DNA of 64,000 bases from Methanomassiliicoccaceae archaeon UBA404 (GTDB taxonomy: Archaea; Thermoplasmatota; Thermoplasmata; Methanomassiliicoccales; Methanomethylophilaceae), in the NCBI GenBank assembly GCA_002498605.1, contig DAHY01000009.1, forward strand, positions 12,949 to 76,948, read 5' to 3'. Shown here one piece after another: positions 18,087-26,891 of the stretch. The position numbers were made by a program, and so were the translations under genes. Every line of letters starts with the position of its first letter. The stretch's first letter is position 1. Below the pieces are notes generated by a model, which was not told the DNA's origin, did no database searches, and was given only the letters and a program-made list of their open reading frames with translations.

Positions 18087-18558
18087 AAAATTCAGCCTCT
18101 AAATCGAGCAATCTCTTTTTCAAGGCACTTCCGCCGCCGTAAGATCCTATGCCTCCCGCGGAGGGCACGACTCTGTGGCAGGGCACGATAATCGGAATCG
18201 GATTTTTACCGCAGGCGGTACCCACGGCTCTTGACGAATTGGGATTTCCGATTCTTTCGGCCAATTCTCCGTAGGTTACCGTTTCTCCGAAAGGGATTTT
18301 GGAAATTTCCGACCATACCGAATGTTGGAAATCGGTCCCGTCACAGGAAAGGGGAAGATCAAAACATCTTCTTCTGCCGATGAAATAGTCTCTCAACTGA
18401 GACATTGCCTCGCATATGACATCTGTCTCCCGATCTTCGGCGACAGGCAAATTGCAAGTTGGAAGGTACAATCCGCAGATGTTTCCTTCACCGTCCTCAC
18501 TTATGCTTATCTTGCCGATAAGGGTCACATAAGTGTACGTATACTTGTCCCGTGTCAT
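18079..18558 (-). CDS. ogt: Methylated-DNA-protein cysteine methyltransferase
   Basis: A 159-residue suicide enzyme that transfers alkyl groups from O6-alkylguanine to its own cysteine. The active-site IIVPCHRVV, the asparagine hinge and arginine finger in NPNSSRAVGTACGKNP, and the SYGGGSALKKRLLDLE tail are complete. It is the first gene of a two-gene unit with alkD. Residues 1-70 form the usual divergent N-terminal domain. Confidence 0.96.
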   Translation of the reverse strand: MTRDKYTYTYVTLIGKISISEDGEGNICGLYLPTCNLPVAEDRETDVICEAMSQLRDYFIGRRRCFDLPLSCDGTDFQHSVWSEISKIPFGETVTYGELAERIGNPNSSRAVGTACGKNPIPIIVPCHRVVPSAGGIGSYGGGSALKKRLLDLEAEFFE

Positions 18559-18605
18559 TTTACTCTTCCTGAACGTTTATCTTTTATCTAATGTATATCT
18601 GTTTT

Positions 18606-19526
18606 GTGATTATTTGCGCCAGCAGACGAACCGACATACCTGCTTTTCACTCGGAATGGATGATGAACAGACTCAAAGCAGGGTACGTTCTCGTAAGAAA
18701 TCCTGTGGTTGAAAACGTTGTTTTCCGGATAGATCTGAACCCCAAAAGCGTTGATTGCATCTATTTCATGTCGAAAGACCCCCGGCCGATGATACGGCAC
18801 ATCGATGAAATCACGGAAATGGGTCACAACGTATTGTTTCAGGTAACCGTGAATCCCTACGGCAGGGATTTGGAACCCGGAGTACCCGATGTGGCGCTTG
18901 TTGCCGACGGATTCAAAGAACTTTCAAAAAAAATCGGAAAGGAGAGAATACTGTGGAGATACGACCCGGTATTGTTTGATAAAAGATACGGGAGAAAATA
19001 TCACGAAAGGAAGTTTGGGTTGCTGTGCGAGGAATTATCGGAATACACAAACAGGTGCATATTCGGTTTCCTTGACGTTTACGATAAATTCGACAAATCA
19101 ACGGCTTCCGAAAGACTTTACGATTCTTCCGATTCCGACAGAAACTGGTTTATGGGTATGGCGGGGGAAACGGCAAGGGAACACGGAATGAGTCTCAGCT
19201 GGTGCTGTTCCCCTCAACCTGTGAACGAATACGGAATAGACAACAGAGGCTGCATAGACAGAGAGACAATGCTTTCGCTGGGTATACCTTTTGAAGATGT
19301 TCCCGGGAACACGCGGAAAGGGTGCAGATGCGTCAGGAACATAGACATAGGGGCGTATGACAGCTGTCTGCATAACTGTGCTTATTGTTACGCAAACAGC
19401 GTCTCGCCTCAGGGACGTTCTTCAAAGATTTACGATTCAGCTTCCGATATGCTTTACGGATCGTTGAAAAATACCGATACGGTGAGGGAGCTCACCGAAC
19501 GGCGTTTACGGATTACCGATTTCTGA
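18606..19526 (+). CDS. DUF1848 family protein with C-terminal cysteine cluster
   Basis: A 306-residue protein starting IICASRRTDIPAFHSEW, the hallmark of DUF1848. Near the C-terminus a GCRCVRNIDIGAYDSCLHNC segment is followed by CAYCYAN, giving a dense cysteine cluster that probably binds an Fe-S centre or zinc and recalls radical-SAM-like barrels. The GTG at 18606 is preferred: the family N-terminus begins there, and a CTTTTATCT TATA-like element about 25 bp upstream predicts a leaderless mRNA. Function is unknown for the family. Confidence 0.85.
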   Translation: MIICASRRTDIPAFHSEWMMNRLKAGYVLVRNPVVENVVFRIDLNPKSVDCIYFMSKDPRPMIRHIDEITEMGHNVLFQVTVNPYGRDLEPGVPDVALVADGFKELSKKIGKERILWRYDPVLFDKRYGRKYHERKFGLLCEELSEYTNRCIFGFLDVYDKFDKSTASERLYDSSDSDRNWFMGMAGETAREHGMSLSWCCSPQPVNEYGIDNRGCIDRETMLSLGIPFEDVPGNTRKGCRCVRNIDIGAYDSCLHNCAYCYANSVSPQGRSSKIYDSASDMLYGSLKNTDTVRELTERRLRITDF

Positions 19527-20489
19527 AGCCCGGTCCAAGCCCGTTTCTTTTTTCATCCTGTTCTTGGAGAACAATACCGAATCCATGAACACGACCCATA
19601 TGATTTCAACAACGATGGATGTGGCTATCGCAACCATGGCATAAGGTGCCAGATGAGGTATTGTGGCAAGACACAACGCTATGGCGATACCCTTGTTGCG
19701 GTAAGATACCATAAGAACATCCGTAACTCTCTGGCTCCATCCGATACCCATTTTCTTTTCCGTTAATTCCACACCGGTTCCCACAAAGAAAGTTCTGATT
19801 GCGGAAATAATGACAAACAGAAGAAGGGGAGCCAATTCCGAAGGGAACTTGGTGGAGCTGACAGAAAGTATGACAAGGAAAGATATGAACAGATTCATCA
19901 TTATTCCCATGGCATCTCTGCTGATTTTCACTTTCGTGAGTAATCTGGATAATATCAGCGGCACTCCGATTATTTCTATGACGGTTATGACAACATTGGT
20001 CATATCAACGGTTTTGCCCAATGTTGCATAGATTATGAAAGGAATCCATAAAAGAGCGAATAAGTAAGTGAGAATCGTGCCTCTGCCAGCGTGTTCCATA
20101 TCCCCTCTGAGTGTGTAGGAAAGAGGAACAACGGATGCGGCAAAAGGCGCGGCGGCAATGAACACGAGGCCCATGGAATAGTTTTCCCATCCGGGGTGAC
20201 CTTTCATTAACATGTATCCGATAAGAGGAACCAGAGAGGCAACCACAAGTCCCAGCAATACAGCTCTGGTCACAGATCGGCTGTACTTTATGGGATTCAG
20301 ATTCTTATAAGGTATGCGGGACAACGAAATTGTCATCATTATGGCAAGAACCAGCACTGTGATGTTGGCTCGTATGTCGGCGGTAAGAATATGGTCGGGA
20401 AATGTGCCTGAAATGTTTATGATCAACGATATAATTAAGCCGATGGACAGCATTATCGCACTGCTGGCCAAAATTTTTTTGATTCGCAT
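19506..20489 (-). CDS. Bile acid:sodium symporter (BASS) superfamily transporter
   Basis: A 327-residue integral membrane protein with about nine to ten hydrophobic segments. The segments FIAAAPFAASVVPLSY and VLMVSYRNKGIAIALCLAT match the two crossover motifs of the BASS/arsenite-permease superfamily. Substrates in the superfamily range from bile acids to pantoate, pyruvate and arsenite, so the transported compound cannot be named. It overlaps the convergent DUF1848 gene by 21 bp. Confidence 0.8.
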   Translation of the reverse strand: MRIKKILASSAIMLSIGLIISLIINISGTFPDHILTADIRANITVLVLAIMMTISLSRIPYKNLNPIKYSRSVTRAVLLGLVVASLVPLIGYMLMKGHPGWENYSMGLVFIAAAPFAASVVPLSYTLRGDMEHAGRGTILTYLFALLWIPFIIYATLGKTVDMTNVVITVIEIIGVPLILSRLLTKVKISRDAMGIMMNLFISFLVILSVSSTKFPSELAPLLLFVIISAIRTFFVGTGVELTEKKMGIGWSQRVTDVLMVSYRNKGIAIALCLATIPHLAPYAMVAIATSIVVEIIWVVFMDSVLFSKNRMKKETGLDRASEIGNP

Positions 20490-20585
20490 AAGAATCTGCA
20501 GAGCTTATTATGTTTTAACTGTTATGTTATGTATGCGACAAAACCTGGCAAAACATTATTTAATCGGTAACAATCCCATAAACAG

Positions 20586-21515
20586 ATGTCTGGTGTTGCC
20601 CGAGTAAAAGCCGGATGGTACAATGCGTTCAGACCGTGGACACTCCATGGTGCCGTCGTTCCCATAGTATTGGCGGGAATGGTGGCACTGTATGATTTTA
20701 ATTTTAATTGGGGTATCTTTGACTGGTTTATCTTTTCCCTTGTAATGATCGGCGGCATATTGCTGCAATCCGCCGCCAATCTTCTCAACACTTACGGGGA
20801 TTTCAAGAAAGGAACCGACACAGTAGAAAATCATACCCGGTCTCCCGAATTGGTAACAGGAGAACTTAAGCCCACAGACGTAAGAAATGCAGGGCTGCTG
20901 TGTGTCGGCATTGTCGCGTTGATAGGTATTGTACTTGTCTGGTACAGCGGCTGGTGGCTGCTTGTCATAGGGCTCGCCGGGATGTTCGGGGTCGTGATGT
21001 ACACCCTGGGCGTTTCATACAAATATCTGGGTCTGGGACAGCCAAGCACATTTCTCCTTATGGGTATTCTGATGCCTGTCGGAACTTATTACACGATGAC
21101 TGGTACCATTACATGGATCCCCATTCTGCTGACACTGCCGAATGCATTCACATTGACCGGTGTTCTTGCCGGCAACGAAACAAGGGATTATCACACCGAC
21201 AAAGAAGCCGAAGCAAAGACAATGTCCGGTCATATGAGTTATGAGGGAGCACTGAGATATTACAGAGTCTTGAATTTTATGTGTTATCCGATTCTTTTAA
21301 TCGTAATCGGATTCCGTGTGATTCCCGTAACCTGTCTGCTGGCGGTTTTGGCACTGTACGATTATCATAAACTGTATATTAATTCAAAAACCGAACCGAT
21401 GGATAAAAAATCCGGATTTATGCTGGTGCCCAGAGCCTTCACTCATAATTGGCATTTCGGTGCTTTGCTTGCAATAGGTTATTTAATCGGTGTCGGCGTT
21501 CCGTTGCTGATTTGA
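20586..21515 (+). CDS. UbiA/MenA-family prenyltransferase
   Basis: A 309-residue membrane prenyltransferase with about eight or nine transmembrane segments. Both Asp-rich motifs are present: NLLNTYGDFKKGTD (NxxxDxxxGxD-like) and GNETRDYHTDKEAEAKT (DYxxDxx). The sequence most resembles MenA, which attaches a polyprenyl chain to a naphthoate. Its stop overlaps the start of a UbiE-like methyltransferase (TGATG), so the pair is coupled. A TATA-like TTATTTAAT about 30 bp upstream suggests a leaderless transcript. The product could be a quinone-like or methanophenazine-like carrier (inference). Confidence 0.88.
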   Translation: MSGVARVKAGWYNAFRPWTLHGAVVPIVLAGMVALYDFNFNWGIFDWFIFSLVMIGGILLQSAANLLNTYGDFKKGTDTVENHTRSPELVTGELKPTDVRNAGLLCVGIVALIGIVLVWYSGWWLLVIGLAGMFGVVMYTLGVSYKYLGLGQPSTFLLMGILMPVGTYYTMTGTITWIPILLTLPNAFTLTGVLAGNETRDYHTDKEAEAKTMSGHMSYEGALRYYRVLNFMCYPILLIVIGFRVIPVTCLLAVLALYDYHKLYINSKTEPMDKKSGFMLVPRAFTHNWHFGALLAIGYLIGVGVPLLI

Positions 21516-22255
21516 TGAAAGAAGACAAGCAGCTCGGGATTCAATTCGAGGGCAAAGACGTCTATGTCAAAGACGTATTTACTGAGATTTCCTCATATTA
21601 TGACGAAATGAACGACATAATGTCAATGGGTATGATCAAACGCTGGCACAAGTTCATGATGAAGAAACTCGGAGACCTCGACGGCAAGAAATGTTTGGAT
21701 GTGGGCACCGGTACGGGTGAAATCGCATTCATGATGGCATCCCGCGGAGGAAACGTTACCGGAATAGATCTTACGCCGGCAATGATAGAGCTTGCAGAAA
21801 AAAAGATAGCCGAAAACAATATGCCGGCGGTGGAAATGATTGTCGGAGATGCTTTGAATCTTCCTTTCGAAAACGAAACTTTCGATTGCATCACATCAGG
21901 ATACATGCTCAGAAACGTAACCGACATTCCCCGGGCAGTAGCTGAGATGCACCGGGTTTTGAAATCGGGTGGCGTCTGTGTCGTCGCAGAACTGGCAAGA
22001 CCGACCAACCGTCTTATACGTCCGTTTTACAATTTTTACATGAACAGAATAATTCCGCGTTACGGACGGAAATACGACAAAGGGCAATCAATTGACGGCA
22101 GAGAACCGGCTTACGATTGGCTCACGGCATCCATAGAAGGTTTTCCGTACGGCAAAGCAATGACGGACATCTTTTTCGATGTGGGTTTTGACGATGCGAA
22201 ATTCTTTGTAAAGAGTTTCGGCGCCGTAAACATATATGTGGGAACAAAAAAGTGA
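21515..22255 (+). CDS. UbiE/MenG-like SAM-dependent methyltransferase
   Basis: A 246-residue class I methyltransferase. The SAM site CLDVGTGTGEIAFMMASRGG is followed by GIDLTPAMIELA and the UbiE-type SGYMLRNVTDIPRAVAEMHRVLK and RPFYNFYMNRIIPRYGR segments. UbiE/MenG proteins C-methylate the ring of prenylated quinones. The ATG at 21515 overlaps the stop of the prenyltransferase gene, which defines the start and implies a joint pathway. Ends at a strong hairpin terminator. Confidence 0.9.
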   Translation: MKEDKQLGIQFEGKDVYVKDVFTEISSYYDEMNDIMSMGMIKRWHKFMMKKLGDLDGKKCLDVGTGTGEIAFMMASRGGNVTGIDLTPAMIELAEKKIAENNMPAVEMIVGDALNLPFENETFDCITSGYMLRNVTDIPRAVAEMHRVLKSGGVCVVAELARPTNRLIRPFYNFYMNRIIPRYGRKYDKGQSIDGREPAYDWLTASIEGFPYGKAMTDIFFDVGFDDAKFFVKSFGAVNIYVGTKK

Positions 22256-22288
22256 ATACCGGCCTCATCGGCCGGTATTGTTTCTTTA
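22255..22288. terminator. Bidirectional hairpin terminator
   Basis: Perfect 10-bp inverted repeat AATACCGGCC/GGCCGGTATT with a 5-nt loop (22255-22279), followed by a T-rich tract. It lies between the convergent UbiE-like and M18 aminopeptidase genes and can serve both. Confidence 0.75.
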
Positions 22289-23698
22289 AGGTTTTTTCTT
22301 GGGGCTTTCGTAGAAAGCTTTGATAGCCAGATACAAAGTGTACGCGTCGGCTTTCGAAGTGACTTCCACGGGAGCATGCATAGACAGCACGGGTACGCCC
22401 ATATCGACGGTATCGAGATTATGGATGGAAATTTCCGCTGCTATGGTACCTCCTCCGCCGGCCTCAATTTTACCCAATTCCCCGACCTGCCAGTGAATTT
22501 CCGCATCATCAAGAATATCTCTGAGGAATCCCATCGTTTCGGCGGAAGCGTCATTGGTTGAATATTTTCCGCCGGAACCCGTGTATTTGGATACGACGGG
22601 CCCGCGTCCCAGATACGAACAGTTGGTCGGTTCGTAAACATCCATAAACGCAGGATCCACGGCGGCGTTGACATCGCAGGAAAGACACATCGATCTTTGG
22701 AGTATGTGACGTACTTTCAAACCGTAAGTGTCGGCAATATCTTCCATGAAGTCTCTGAAGAAGAAAGATCTCATTCCCGTGGTTCCGTCGGAACCCGTTT
22801 CTTCTTTGTCCGCAAACACCGTTAAAGTGGTGTATTCGGGGTTTGTTGTTGCGAGTTCCGCCATCAGATTGGCATATGCACAGACGCTGTCGTCCTGTCC
22901 GTAAGCACCTATCATGGAACGATCCAGGCCGAAGTCCATGGGTTTTGCCGCAGGTACCGCGCACAATTCCGCGGTGAGGAAGTCTTTTTCGGATATGCCG
23001 TATTTTTCATGAAGAATATTCATGATGTTGAGTTTTACCTTTTCGGAAACCTTTTCGTCATCGTAAGGCCAAGAGCCGACAAGAATATTCAAATTCTCGG
23101 GACTGAATGCTTCTGCGACAGTCTGTTTCATTTGGTTTCTTGCAAGATGAGGCAAGAGGTCCGTAACACAGAACTGCGGTTCTCCTTCTTCTTCGCCGAT
23201 TGCAATCTTTATGGTTTTTCCGTCTCCGGTGCAAACGATTCCGTGAAGAGAAAGGGGTATGGTAAACCATTGGTATTTTTTGATACCGCCGTAATAGTGT
23301 GTTTTCAAATAGGCCATTCCGGTGCTTTCGAACAGCGGATTGGGTTTGAGATCCAATCTTGGACTGTCTATATGACTTACTCCTATGCGTATTCCTTCGG
23401 AAACCGGTTTCTTTCCCATTGTTACCATGAGAAGGTTTTTGTCCCTGTTGTTCAGATAGAATTTATCGCCCGCGGCGTATTTTTTACCGCGAACGTATTC
23501 CGTGTATCCTTTGGATTTCAGAAGAGGGATTGTGTAATCCACGACCTCTCTTTCGGTTTTGCAGTTAAGGAATTCTTTGTATCCTTCACAAAATTCCTGG
23601 GCGCTCTCCAATAAAGAATGTTTTCTCTCACCAAGACTCTTGGGAGACATGAGCAATTCTTCGGCGAGCTTCTGGCCTTCGGTTTTTTCTTTGTCCAT
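22286..23698 (-). CDS. M18 family zinc aminopeptidase
   Basis: A 470-residue di-zinc aminopeptidase of the aspartyl aminopeptidase/aminopeptidase I family. Metal and catalytic residues are visible in GVSHIDSPRLDLK, IGAYGQDDSVCAY, ADKEETGSDGTTG, SCDVNAA and VLSMHAPVE. Length is typical. The enzyme removes N-terminal residues, often acidic ones, from peptides in the cytosol. It stands alone and converges with the prenyltransferase operon. Confidence 0.93.
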   Translation of the reverse strand: MDKEKTEGQKLAEELLMSPKSLGERKHSLLESAQEFCEGYKEFLNCKTEREVVDYTIPLLKSKGYTEYVRGKKYAAGDKFYLNNRDKNLLMVTMGKKPVSEGIRIGVSHIDSPRLDLKPNPLFESTGMAYLKTHYYGGIKKYQWFTIPLSLHGIVCTGDGKTIKIAIGEEEGEPQFCVTDLLPHLARNQMKQTVAEAFSPENLNILVGSWPYDDEKVSEKVKLNIMNILHEKYGISEKDFLTAELCAVPAAKPMDFGLDRSMIGAYGQDDSVCAYANLMAELATTNPEYTTLTVFADKEETGSDGTTGMRSFFFRDFMEDIADTYGLKVRHILQRSMCLSCDVNAAVDPAFMDVYEPTNCSYLGRGPVVSKYTGSGGKYSTNDASAETMGFLRDILDDAEIHWQVGELGKIEAGGGGTIAAEISIHNLDTVDMGVPVLSMHAPVEVTSKADAYTLYLAIKAFYESPKKKP

Positions 23699-23780
23699 GA
23701 AAGGACAATGAATCCGATGTACTTGATAGTTTTCAAATATGGGCCGATTCTGGGAGGATTCCGGTTTGTTGTTTTTAAAA

Positions 23781-23885
23781 TGTCATATGCATTGTTAAAT
23801 TATGTCATATAAATTAAAAATAAGTCATATAAACGACATATAAATATGAAAGATTTTGAAATATAAATTATATAAATGTCGTTAT
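23781..23885. repeat. Cluster of TGTCATAT-like half-sites in an AT-rich promoter
   Basis: TGTCATAT occurs at 23781 and 23803, GTCATAT at 23824, the inverse GACATAT at 23835 and a GTCGTTAT variant near 23877. They precede a TATA-rich tract and the start of the AlbA/HATPase regulator at 23937. Arrangement of direct and inverted half-sites looks like a binding region for a regulator, possibly that gene's own product. Confidence 0.45.
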
Positions 23886-23936
23886 AATCGATATTATTAT
23901 AAACTATAATCTGTATTAACGTCACGGGATGCCGTC

Positions 23937-25220
23937 ATGCTATACGCAGGAGAATTGGTCAGCCGGCCGGAAGGGATGGGCACCGCACATCTTTCACTAC
24001 ATGACTGCCTGTCCTCAAAATTTTTTGAGTATTACTCGGCATTTGCCAATTCGGGCGGAGGAACTATATTCGTATCATCCGGGAAATTCGAATCCGATAC
24101 GGATGAAACAATATCCCTTCTGAGAAGCAAACTGTCGGATAAATCAATAATCAGTTCAAATTCCATAAAAGATTCCGATTTTGTCAAAACGCCGGAAGGG
24201 TTCAAACTTGATGTCACTCCGGCAGATCGATTTTTACGCCCTGTATATCTGGGCAGCTCCCCTGAAACGGGTACATTCGTATGGAAAGACAATGACGTTT
24301 TTATCTGTGAAACCGAACAGGTTATGTCAATGATCCGAGACGGTTCAACCACATATGACGGAACATCTTTGAACGATTTTGTTGTTTCTGCAATCAATCA
24401 GAATTCTGTTGATGATTTTAAATCAGCTTTAAACAAGGATCATATGTGGAAGAATTTCGACGCCGGGAAGTTGATTGCCTCTTCTTTGATTGCAAGAGAA
24501 CAGAACGGCAGTCTCAAACCCACGGTTGCAGGACTACTGTTGTTTTCCGATTATCATATCGCCGGCAGTTATCTCAGGGGATACAGGCTGAGATATTCAG
24601 ATAAAAACTGGACCGTAGATTCGGAGGACGGAAGATGGACCGGAAACATTCACGATTTTCGTTCCGAAGTGAAAACCTGCGTATCTTCTATTTTCAAAAA
24701 TATTTCCGAGCCTATTATGGAATTGGTAACAAATGCGTTGGTTCATGCCGATTATAATTTCGGTGACGGCGTATCGATTGTATGCGATGACAATTCGGTG
24801 GTAATTACAAATTACGGTCTGTTCAGATCATCTGTTGATTCATCAATAAAAGGGGAACGCAATCGCAGAAATCCGATTATGGCGAACATAATAGGGGCGA
24901 TATCACATTTCCGGGGTCTGGGTCATGCAATACAGTCTTTGCAAAAATTCGAATTCAACACGTATATAGATCAGGATTTGGTATCCGGCAAGGTAACGGT
25001 AACAGTCAAATCTTTTGCGGAGAAGGGCGTAGAAATAAGTCCGTATGCAAAGAAAGTCCTGGAACTCGTAACTGCGAACAAAGATCTTGTGATAGATCAA
25101 ATTTCTGAAAAAATCGGACTCGGCAGGCGCCAGACAGAGCGTTACATTTCCGAATTAAGGGATAAGGGAATTATCGAAAGGGAAGGCAGCCGCCGTTCCG
25201 GAAAATGGAAAATGCTGTAA
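23937..25220 (+). CDS. AlbA_2/HATPase-type ATP-binding protein with C-terminal HTH
   Basis: A 427-residue protein with three parts. The N-terminus contains YYSAFANSGGGTIFV, typical of AlbA_2 (Schlafen-like) domains. The middle carries a RecG-related HATPase_c_4 module (ELVTNALVHADYNFGDG, VVITNYGLF, ERNRRNPIMANII). The C-terminal 70 residues form a winged helix (VIDQISEKIGLGRRQTERYI). Such proteins are ATP-dependent regulators, common in accessory regions and sometimes linked to phage defence. Upstream half-site repeats may be its operator. Confidence 0.85.
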   Translation: MLYAGELVSRPEGMGTAHLSLHDCLSSKFFEYYSAFANSGGGTIFVSSGKFESDTDETISLLRSKLSDKSIISSNSIKDSDFVKTPEGFKLDVTPADRFLRPVYLGSSPETGTFVWKDNDVFICETEQVMSMIRDGSTTYDGTSLNDFVVSAINQNSVDDFKSALNKDHMWKNFDAGKLIASSLIAREQNGSLKPTVAGLLLFSDYHIAGSYLRGYRLRYSDKNWTVDSEDGRWTGNIHDFRSEVKTCVSSIFKNISEPIMELVTNALVHADYNFGDGVSIVCDDNSVVITNYGLFRSSVDSSIKGERNRRNPIMANIIGAISHFRGLGHAIQSLQKFEFNTYIDQDLVSGKVTVTVKSFAEKGVEISPYAKKVLELVTANKDLVIDQISEKIGLGRRQTERYISELRDKGIIEREGSRRSGKWKML

Positions 25221-25345
25221 CATCAAAACATCACCGATGATGAAAACAGAATAAGATTATTTTTTATTCAGGATAAATTAATTAAAAGAAGAGGAAAGAG
25301 TTTTCGGCATCTTAGAAAGATGCCGCTCAATCAGGTTCTGAAACT

Positions 25346-25723
25346 TTACTTCGGAACGTCGGTCTGAGAGCAGTCCAACGCAGGCCCCGTTTCATAAAGC
25401 GGCGGCGGCTTGCTGCGAACAGCGTCGATGACGCCGTCCGGCACCTCCAGGAAATCGACGAGATCCTGGTTGGATACGTATCCGCCGCTGGTGATTACGG
25501 CCCCCTCGTACTCAGCGATGGGCAAAACATCGAATCCGTCGGCCTTGACAAGCGCCTGGGCTTCACCGTCACCGGTAACGTCGGCGGCTGACTTGCAGTC
25601 AACGTATTCCACATTGAATCCCGCTTTCAGGAGGGCATCCTTGGCCTTCTTGAACCTTTTGTAATCGGAAGCATGCTTCTTGCGTGCAGCTCCCGAATCA
25701 TAGACTATGATGACATTGTCCAT
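25346..25723 (-). CDS. ArsD-like protein lacking the N-terminal cysteines
   Basis: A 125-residue thioredoxin-like protein resembling the arsenic chaperone ArsD: an N-terminal VIIVYDSG strand, then KAKDALLKAGFNVEYVDCKSAADV, VKADGFDVLPIAEYEGAVITSGGYVS and QDLVDFLEV. ArsD normally has a Cys-Cys...Cys arsenite site right after the first strand; here that stretch is SGAARKKHA, so canonical arsenite transfer looks impossible. The start at 25723 gives the ArsD-like N-terminus (frame open 16 codons upstream). Base composition is visibly more GC-rich than its surroundings, suggesting recent transfer. No arsA, arsB or arsR is adjacent. Confidence 0.6.
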   Translation of the reverse strand: MDNVIIVYDSGAARKKHASDYKRFKKAKDALLKAGFNVEYVDCKSAADVTGDGEAQALVKADGFDVLPIAEYEGAVITSGGYVSNQDLVDFLEVPDGVIDAVRSKPPPLYETGPALDCSQTDVPK

Positions 25724-25914
25724 GAAAGTGAAATGTTTTCGAACCTTATATTTTACTTTTGCATGTACCATCCCTGTTTAATGTACATAATCATGCATAA
25801 AGTATCAGAATGAGTTATTATTCTTCATTAATCAATTTTCAATAAAAGTTGAAAAGCATCGGTTTTCCAATCAAAAGGAGAAGTTTATTTTCTTTAAATC
25901 ATATACGCAGAACG

Positions 25915-26607
25915 ATGTCCGTTTTCAAGAATATAAAGAACTCAGAAATTTTTAGGTTGAAGGACCTTATTTCCGAAGGCCGGGGTCAAACAATAAGTTA
26001 CAGTATGCTCGACAACTCCGACGTATCGATTCATATGTATTTTTTTGACGAAGGGGAAGAAATAAGCGAGATGAAATCCCCGTTTCAAAATCTGATTAAA
26101 GTTTTGGACGGAGAATTAAAAATAGACGGCAAATCGCCCGCAGAACTTACTGAGGGAGAACTTTACGTCATTCCTCCCAACACGGATACAGTAATCTCCG
26201 CTGCAAAATCAGTTAAGTACATAAGCATATTACTGCCCATGGAAGGGGAACTCATCAAAAATATAGATCTGTCCACCAAGATGATTGCGAAAGAATTGGT
26301 AGATTACCGCCCCGGTCAGGTGGTAAATTTGACGTTGGTCAATAAACCGGGTCTCAATCTGTCCGTAATAGCCATTGACGAGGGGGAAGGTTTGAAAACA
26401 CATACAGCTCCCGGCGACGCAATGGTACTGGCTCTTGACGGTGAAGCCAAGATAACCATAGCAGACGAGGAATTCATGCTCAGGGAAGGCGAGACAATCA
26501 TTCTGCCGAAGAGTATTCCCCATGCAGTATACGGGATGACCAAATTCAAGATGTTGCTTATTCTGGTTAAGGACGTCGAAGCCAAGAAGCCTGTTGTACC
26601 AAACTGA
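25915..26607 (+). CDS. Double-domain cupin protein
   Basis: A 230-residue protein made of two cupin folds: first domain IHMYFFDEGEEISEM...FQNLIKVLDGELKI, second GEGLKTHTAPGDAMVLALDGEAKITI...GETIILPKSIPHAV. The second domain retains His residues suitable for a metal; the first has fewer. The open frame extends 22 codons upstream; the ATG at 25915 begins a natural-looking N-terminus but no Shine-Dalgarno is near. Function uncertain; possibly a small-molecule sensor or detoxification enzyme. Confidence 0.75.
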   Translation: MSVFKNIKNSEIFRLKDLISEGRGQTISYSMLDNSDVSIHMYFFDEGEEISEMKSPFQNLIKVLDGELKIDGKSPAELTEGELYVIPPNTDTVISAAKSVKYISILLPMEGELIKNIDLSTKMIAKELVDYRPGQVVNLTLVNKPGLNLSVIAIDEGEGLKTHTAPGDAMVLALDGEAKITIADEEFMLREGETIILPKSIPHAVYGMTKFKMLLILVKDVEAKKPVVPN

Positions 26608-26891
26608 CGGATAAAAGTAAATCCGATAACCAAACCATTTACTTTTCTTTTAAAATCCGTTTATTATTGTGCATTTTGGCTTTGCAATATGATTTTTTTA
26701 TACAAAATTCATTTCTTATAATCATTTTTGTGGTTTAGCCGTCATGTCATTGTTTATCAAATTGATTTTTCAAATCATTACCGACACTATTTCCGGGATA
26801 TTGACATTTAAAGTCAACATAATTTTTTGACAGAATGTTATTACTGTGTAAGAGTACATACCGACATCTTACACGGAAGAGAGGTGAACCT
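26608..26891. other. AT-rich intergenic stretch
   Basis: About 280 bp of very AT-rich sequence with no convincing gene. TATA-like runs occur near 26700 and 26820; the latter is far from the next start at 26892, which has its own GAGGTG Shine-Dalgarno. Nothing else is recognised. Confidence 0.5.
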
